Source of the DNA: Deltaproteobacteria bacterium | GTDB lineage: Bacteria; Desulfobacterota; Binatia; UBA9968 | NCBI GenBank assembly: GCA_016210115.1 | Contig: JACQUW010000124.1 | Location: 1-35,268, forward strand | Direction: 5' to 3' | DNA: 35,268 nt | Shown: in pieces, positions 32,937 to 35,268 of the stretch | Numbering within the stretch: the stretch's first letter is position 1 | Layout: each line of letters begins with the position of its first letter | Position numbers and translations under genes: made by a program | The notes under the pieces: generated by a model | Databases searched by the model: none | Told to the model about the DNA's origin: nothing | The model's input: the letters and a program-made list of their open reading frames with translations, nothing else

Positions 32937-34028
32937 ATGGCGCTAACGGTTGGGGAGCGTGATCGGAGAATTGAGAGTGTCCGAAGAAAAATGCGGGAAC
33001 AGAGCCTGGCGGCCTTGATCATATCTGGGAGCACGAGCCGCAAGGGACACTTTCAGTATCTCACCAACTACAACATACCCATCGACTACTGCTACATGCT
33101 CCTTCCGCTCGATGGCGATCCCACGCTCTTTGTTTTCACCCCGAATCAGGCGCGCATCGCTCCAAAGAGATCCTGGGTGTCCGACGCTCGCCACAGCCCC
33201 GACTACGGGGCGAGCATCGCCGCGCGGCTGCGTGAGCTAGGGGCCGATGGGAAGAAGGTCGGCGTGGTTGGCATGGACGTGATGTCCGCCCGGACATACC
33301 AGACGATTATCGAGATCCTCCCTTGCGCTAACCTTGTTGACGCGGGCGAGATTGTCGCGGAAGCCCGCACGATCAAAAATGCCGAGGAGATCGACCTCAT
33401 TCGCGAGTCGGCCGTCATGGCCGACGGGGCTTGTGCTGCCGGTCGCGGCGCGGCTCACGAAGGCGCGCGGGATTACGAGGTCTTCGCCGAGATGGACTAT
33501 TTTCTCAAGCGACATGGGGTGATCGAGGCCTTCAACCTCGTCACGGCGGATACGCTCCCTGCGTTTCCCTACCTGCCGGTGAGCAATGTCTTGAAGGATG
33601 GCGACGCGGTCCTTATGGAAATCACGCCCCGTTACCAGGGCTACTACGCCCAGCTCACCGTTGGAGCCGTTGTCGGTCAGCCTAATCCTGAGCGACTAAA
33701 GATGGTCCAGGTTGCGCAAGATGCGCTGGAGAAGGGAATCGAAGTTTTGCGCCCCGGCACTCGGGCTTCCAATGTCGACGCCTCCATGCGCGCCGTCGTC
33801 GAGGGAGCCGGATACGCGATGCCCCAGCGCGCCGGGCACGGCGTCGGCCTGGAAGTCGACGAACCGCCCGCACTGATACCTTCGAATCAGACTCTGCTTC
33901 AGCCTGGGATGACGGTGGTCGTTCATCCGAGCGTAGTCATTCCCGGGAAGGGCGGGGTTTTCATGGGCGGGACGTTTCTCATCACCCCCGAAGGCCACGA
34001 GAAGTTATTCCGAGCAGACCTCATTTAA
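32937..34028 (+). CDS. M24-fold (creatinase / Xaa-Pro peptidase-like) protein with degenerate metal site
   Basis: This 363-residue protein has a creatinase-type N-domain (about 1-145) and a pita-bread C-domain (about 150-363). Metal-dependent M24 peptidases use D, D, H, E and E. Here the corresponding positions read E228 (VLMEITPRY), Q239 (GYYAQLT), H301 (GHGVGLEVDE), H330 (VVVHPSVV) and G344 (FMGGTF), so four of five are replaced. As in creatinase, a metal-free reaction or a non-peptidase role is likely. The substrate is unknown. It lies 9 bp after the LLM gene with GTAGGAG before the ATG, so the two proteins may act on the same compound. Confidence 0.87.
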   Translation: MALTVGERDRRIESVRRKMREQSLAALIISGSTSRKGHFQYLTNYNIPIDYCYMLLPLDGDPTLFVFTPNQARIAPKRSWVSDARHSPDYGASIAARLRELGADGKKVGVVGMDVMSARTYQTIIEILPCANLVDAGEIVAEARTIKNAEEIDLIRESAVMADGACAAGRGAAHEGARDYEVFAEMDYFLKRHGVIEAFNLVTADTLPAFPYLPVSNVLKDGDAVLMEITPRYQGYYAQLTVGAVVGQPNPERLKMVQVAQDALEKGIEVLRPGTRASNVDASMRAVVEGAGYAMPQRAGHGVGLEVDEPPALIPSNQTLLQPGMTVVVHPSVVIPGKGGVFMGGTFLITPEGHEKLFRADLI

Positions 34029-34376
34029 GGATTCTCCTCGGAAACACCGGTGCATGCTTCGACGGCTCACACTTCGGGAAGCTCAAAGAAAACCTCCGCG
34101 ATCATCCGGGAGCCAACACCGCGAATCTAGAAAAGATCCGGATTCAAACCACCCGGGCAACCAAGCTCCACGTTGGTTGGCCCTATGAGCCTCAAAGCAT
34201 AACCACGGCGCAGATGAATCGTCATTCTGCGGGGAGCCCAGGGTCAGTCTATAACCTTATGTACTTTGACCCCCCGAACCCTTGTTGCGTCCCACCCCTA
34301 TCGGCTAGAATCTTTGCTTGTCAGCAGAAGCGGCTCCAATTTGCGGCCTTGAGAGTCTTAGAATAGAGGAACGTGA
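34029..34376. other. Intergenic region with a palindromic repeat
   Basis: These 348 bp hold no supported gene. One plus-strand frame (about 34037-34360) stays open for roughly 100 codons with protein-like composition but has no plausible start near its head, and may be a decayed remnant. The REP-like palindrome at 34241-34272 is listed separately. Confidence 0.45.
34241..34272. repeat. REP-like imperfect palindrome
   Basis: GGGTCA (34241-34246) pairs with TGACCC (34267-34272) and the centre is ATAACCTTAT (34251-34260), giving a long imperfect hairpin. GGGTCA/TGACCC-ended palindromes resemble the intergenic repeats mobilised by REP-associated (RAYT) transposases; no such transposase is in the window. 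Confidence 0.5.
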
Positions 34377-34688
34377 TTGGCGGAGAGGTTGTACATTATC
34401 CCGTACAGCAGGAACGCAAGGAAGCGGCACTATCACAAGACAAACCGGGGCCGGGTAACAAATTTTGTGATTCAACTGGAGGTGGAGGTCGGAGGTGAAT
34501 GGAAAACAGTGGTTCGCTATGATTGCACTCACAGCTTTGTTCATCGAGATTGTTATAATCTTAGTGGCGAGCAGAGGAAAGAGAAGTTGGATTTAAGCTA
34601 CGAAGAAGCGTTGACCTTTGCGGACGAGGATATAGACGAAAACTGGGAGCGCGATCAGAGGATATTTCTGCATGGAGGATATCCATGA
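34377..34688 (+). CDS. DUF7718-like small protein
   Basis: This 103-residue basic protein starts at a TTG codon, chosen because AGAGGA (34365-34370) lies 6 bp upstream and no ATG fits. The core, FVIQLEVEVGGEWKTVVRYD with a following HSFVHRD, is what I recall as DUF7718. Residues 60-95 are acidic and helical (SYEEALTFADEDIDENWERD). The stop overlaps the next start (ATGA), so the two are translationally coupled. Function is unknown; small coupled pairs of this kind often turn out to be toxin-antitoxin systems. Confidence 0.75.
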   Translation: MAERLYIIPYSRNARKRHYHKTNRGRVTNFVIQLEVEVGGEWKTVVRYDCTHSFVHRDCYNLSGEQRKEKLDLSYEEALTFADEDIDENWERDQRIFLHGGYP

Positions 34689-34948
34689 ATGTCTATGAAA
34701 GAAAAAACAGTGAGTTGATCAAAGAATTCAACCGCTACGTGAGGGAGCATCCAGAGTTTGCTGATGATATCACAAAGGAAGCTGTTGTAGTCATGCAGTT
34801 GGCCGGAGATGCAAAGTTCAATCAATGGAGCCGCAAACTAGCTAAAGGTCATGCCAGAGAAGACCAGCCCATTGTTTATGTGCACATCCACAAACTGAAG
34901 CCATTACGGTCTCGTATTGAAAAGCTGGAACTAAAGAGGGTGGCCTAA
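34685..34948 (+). CDS. DUF5647-like small protein
   Basis: This 87-residue protein resembles, from memory, DUF5647: an N-terminal helix NSELIKEFNRYVREHPEFAD, a strand EAVVVMQLAGD, a second helix, and a closing IVYVHIHKLKPLRSRIEKLE. The gene overlaps the DUF7718-like gene by 4 bp. I recall the two families being found together. Their joint role is undescribed as far as I know. GGAGGATATCC precedes the ATG. Confidence 0.75.
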   Translation: MNVYERKNSELIKEFNRYVREHPEFADDITKEAVVVMQLAGDAKFNQWSRKLAKGHAREDQPIVYVHIHKLKPLRSRIEKLELKRVA

Positions 34949-35255
34949 GAAAATATTACAACAATGTGTGATCGCAGCCTCTTCTCCATTCCTTCTCCTG
35001 GGAGAAAAAGAGGTCGAAGAGATCCAGAGGCAAGATTGCCGATAGATGCGTGGACATCCTGACTGGAAAGGGCGTTTTCATCTGCGCTGCAGTTTATGAT
35101 TGACGCGCCCCTCAATTGCCACGTAGAGCAAGACTGTCACCAATGATCAAGAAGGTGACTCTCAACAAAAGCCTTGATAATCATTTAGCAGGCTTCTCCG
35201 AGAGGCACTAAGGTTGGCGATGAGCCAACCCCACAACTCAAAGGAGGAGACGAAG
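34949..35255. other. Intergenic region upstream of the last gene
   Basis: These 307 bp contain a short TTCTC/GAGAA hairpin (34993-35006) soon after the DUF5647-like gene and a perfect 7-bp hairpin at 35212-35230. No gene is supported. The last part should act as promoter and 5' leader for the gene beginning at 35256. Confidence 0.45.
35212..35230 (+). promoter_or_regulatory. Perfect hairpin in the leader of the last gene
   Basis: GGTTGGC (35212-35218), loop GATGA, GCCAACC (35224-35230) is a perfect 7-bp stem ending 11 bp before the ribosome binding site AAGGAGGAG (35241-35249). It has no T-run, so a role in mRNA stability or as a protein or operator site is more likely than termination. Confidence 0.45.
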
Positions 35256-35268
35256 ATGAAACTGTACG
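35256..35268 (+). CDS. Start of a gene cut by the window end
   Basis: An ATG (first residues MKLY) stands 6 bp after AAGGAGGAG, an optimal ribosome binding site. Only four full codons are visible, so no function can be given. Confidence 0.6.

Noticed and set aside
34037-34360. Open plus-strand frame after the M24 gene
   Set aside because: No start codon with a ribosome site near its beginning and no recognisable family; at most a decayed remnant.
1-35268. tRNA, rRNA, CRISPR arrays and insertion sequences
   Set aside because: I looked for cloverleaf-like segments, regularly spaced repeats and transposase motifs and found none; reading by eye could miss a divergent case.

Overview
This 35.3 kb window comes from a bacterium, most likely an uncultured soil or groundwater lineage. 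ClpS and ClpA point to a Gram-negative-type organism. The mix of ferredoxin- and Hdr-type redox genes with LLM/M24 genes recalls Methylomirabilota, Rokubacteria or former Deltaproteobacteria. That placement rests on gene content and is not proven. I see no rRNA, tRNA, CRISPR array or intact transposase.

Layout. (1) 1-1664, plus strand: the 3' end of a lectin-fold protein, a small cupin and an isochorismatase-family hydrolase. (2) 1695-5470, minus strand: a two-subunit 2-oxoacid:ferredoxin oxidoreductase (gamma-alpha fusion plus beta) and a four-CBS-domain protein. (3) 5844-18248, minus strand: a compact 12-gene redox operon. In transcription order it reads korD, korA, hdrA, an MvhD fusion, a FlxB/HydB-like Fe-S protein, a FlxA/HydG-like FAD/NAD protein, korB, korC, hdrC, hdrB, an SdhB/TfrB-like Fe-S protein and an SdhA/TfrA-like flavoprotein. 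(4) 18468-21072, plus strand: clpS-clpA, divergent from the redox operon across 219 bp. (5) About 21.2-31.3 kb, an accessory island: a decayed gene, a Phd/VapC-type toxin-antitoxin pair, a translationally coupled three-gene operon (unknown 635-residue protein, PLD nuclease, SNF2-like helicase), a nucleotidyltransferase remnant and two orphan genes. (6) 31.3-35.3 kb, plus strand: an intergenic region with a dispersed repeat, an LLM-class flavin oxidoreductase, an M24-fold protein lacking most metal ligands, a palindromic repeat, a DUF7718-like/DUF5647-like pair, and the first codons of another gene.

How the genes may work together. The redox operon holds every part expected for a soluble flavin-based bifurcating (or confurcating) machine: an NAD(P)H input (FlxA-like), electron transfer (FlxB-like, MvhD), a bifurcating flavin (HdrA), a high-potential branch (HdrBC to a fumarate reductase-like TfrBA pair), and a low-potential branch ending in a complete four-subunit KOR. 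The simplest hypothesis is that NADH-driven fumarate reduction pays for reduced ferredoxin, which KOR uses for reductive carboxylation of succinyl-CoA; the machine could also run in reverse. The helicase/PLD/unknown operon is the best candidate for an undescribed or little-described anti-phage system.
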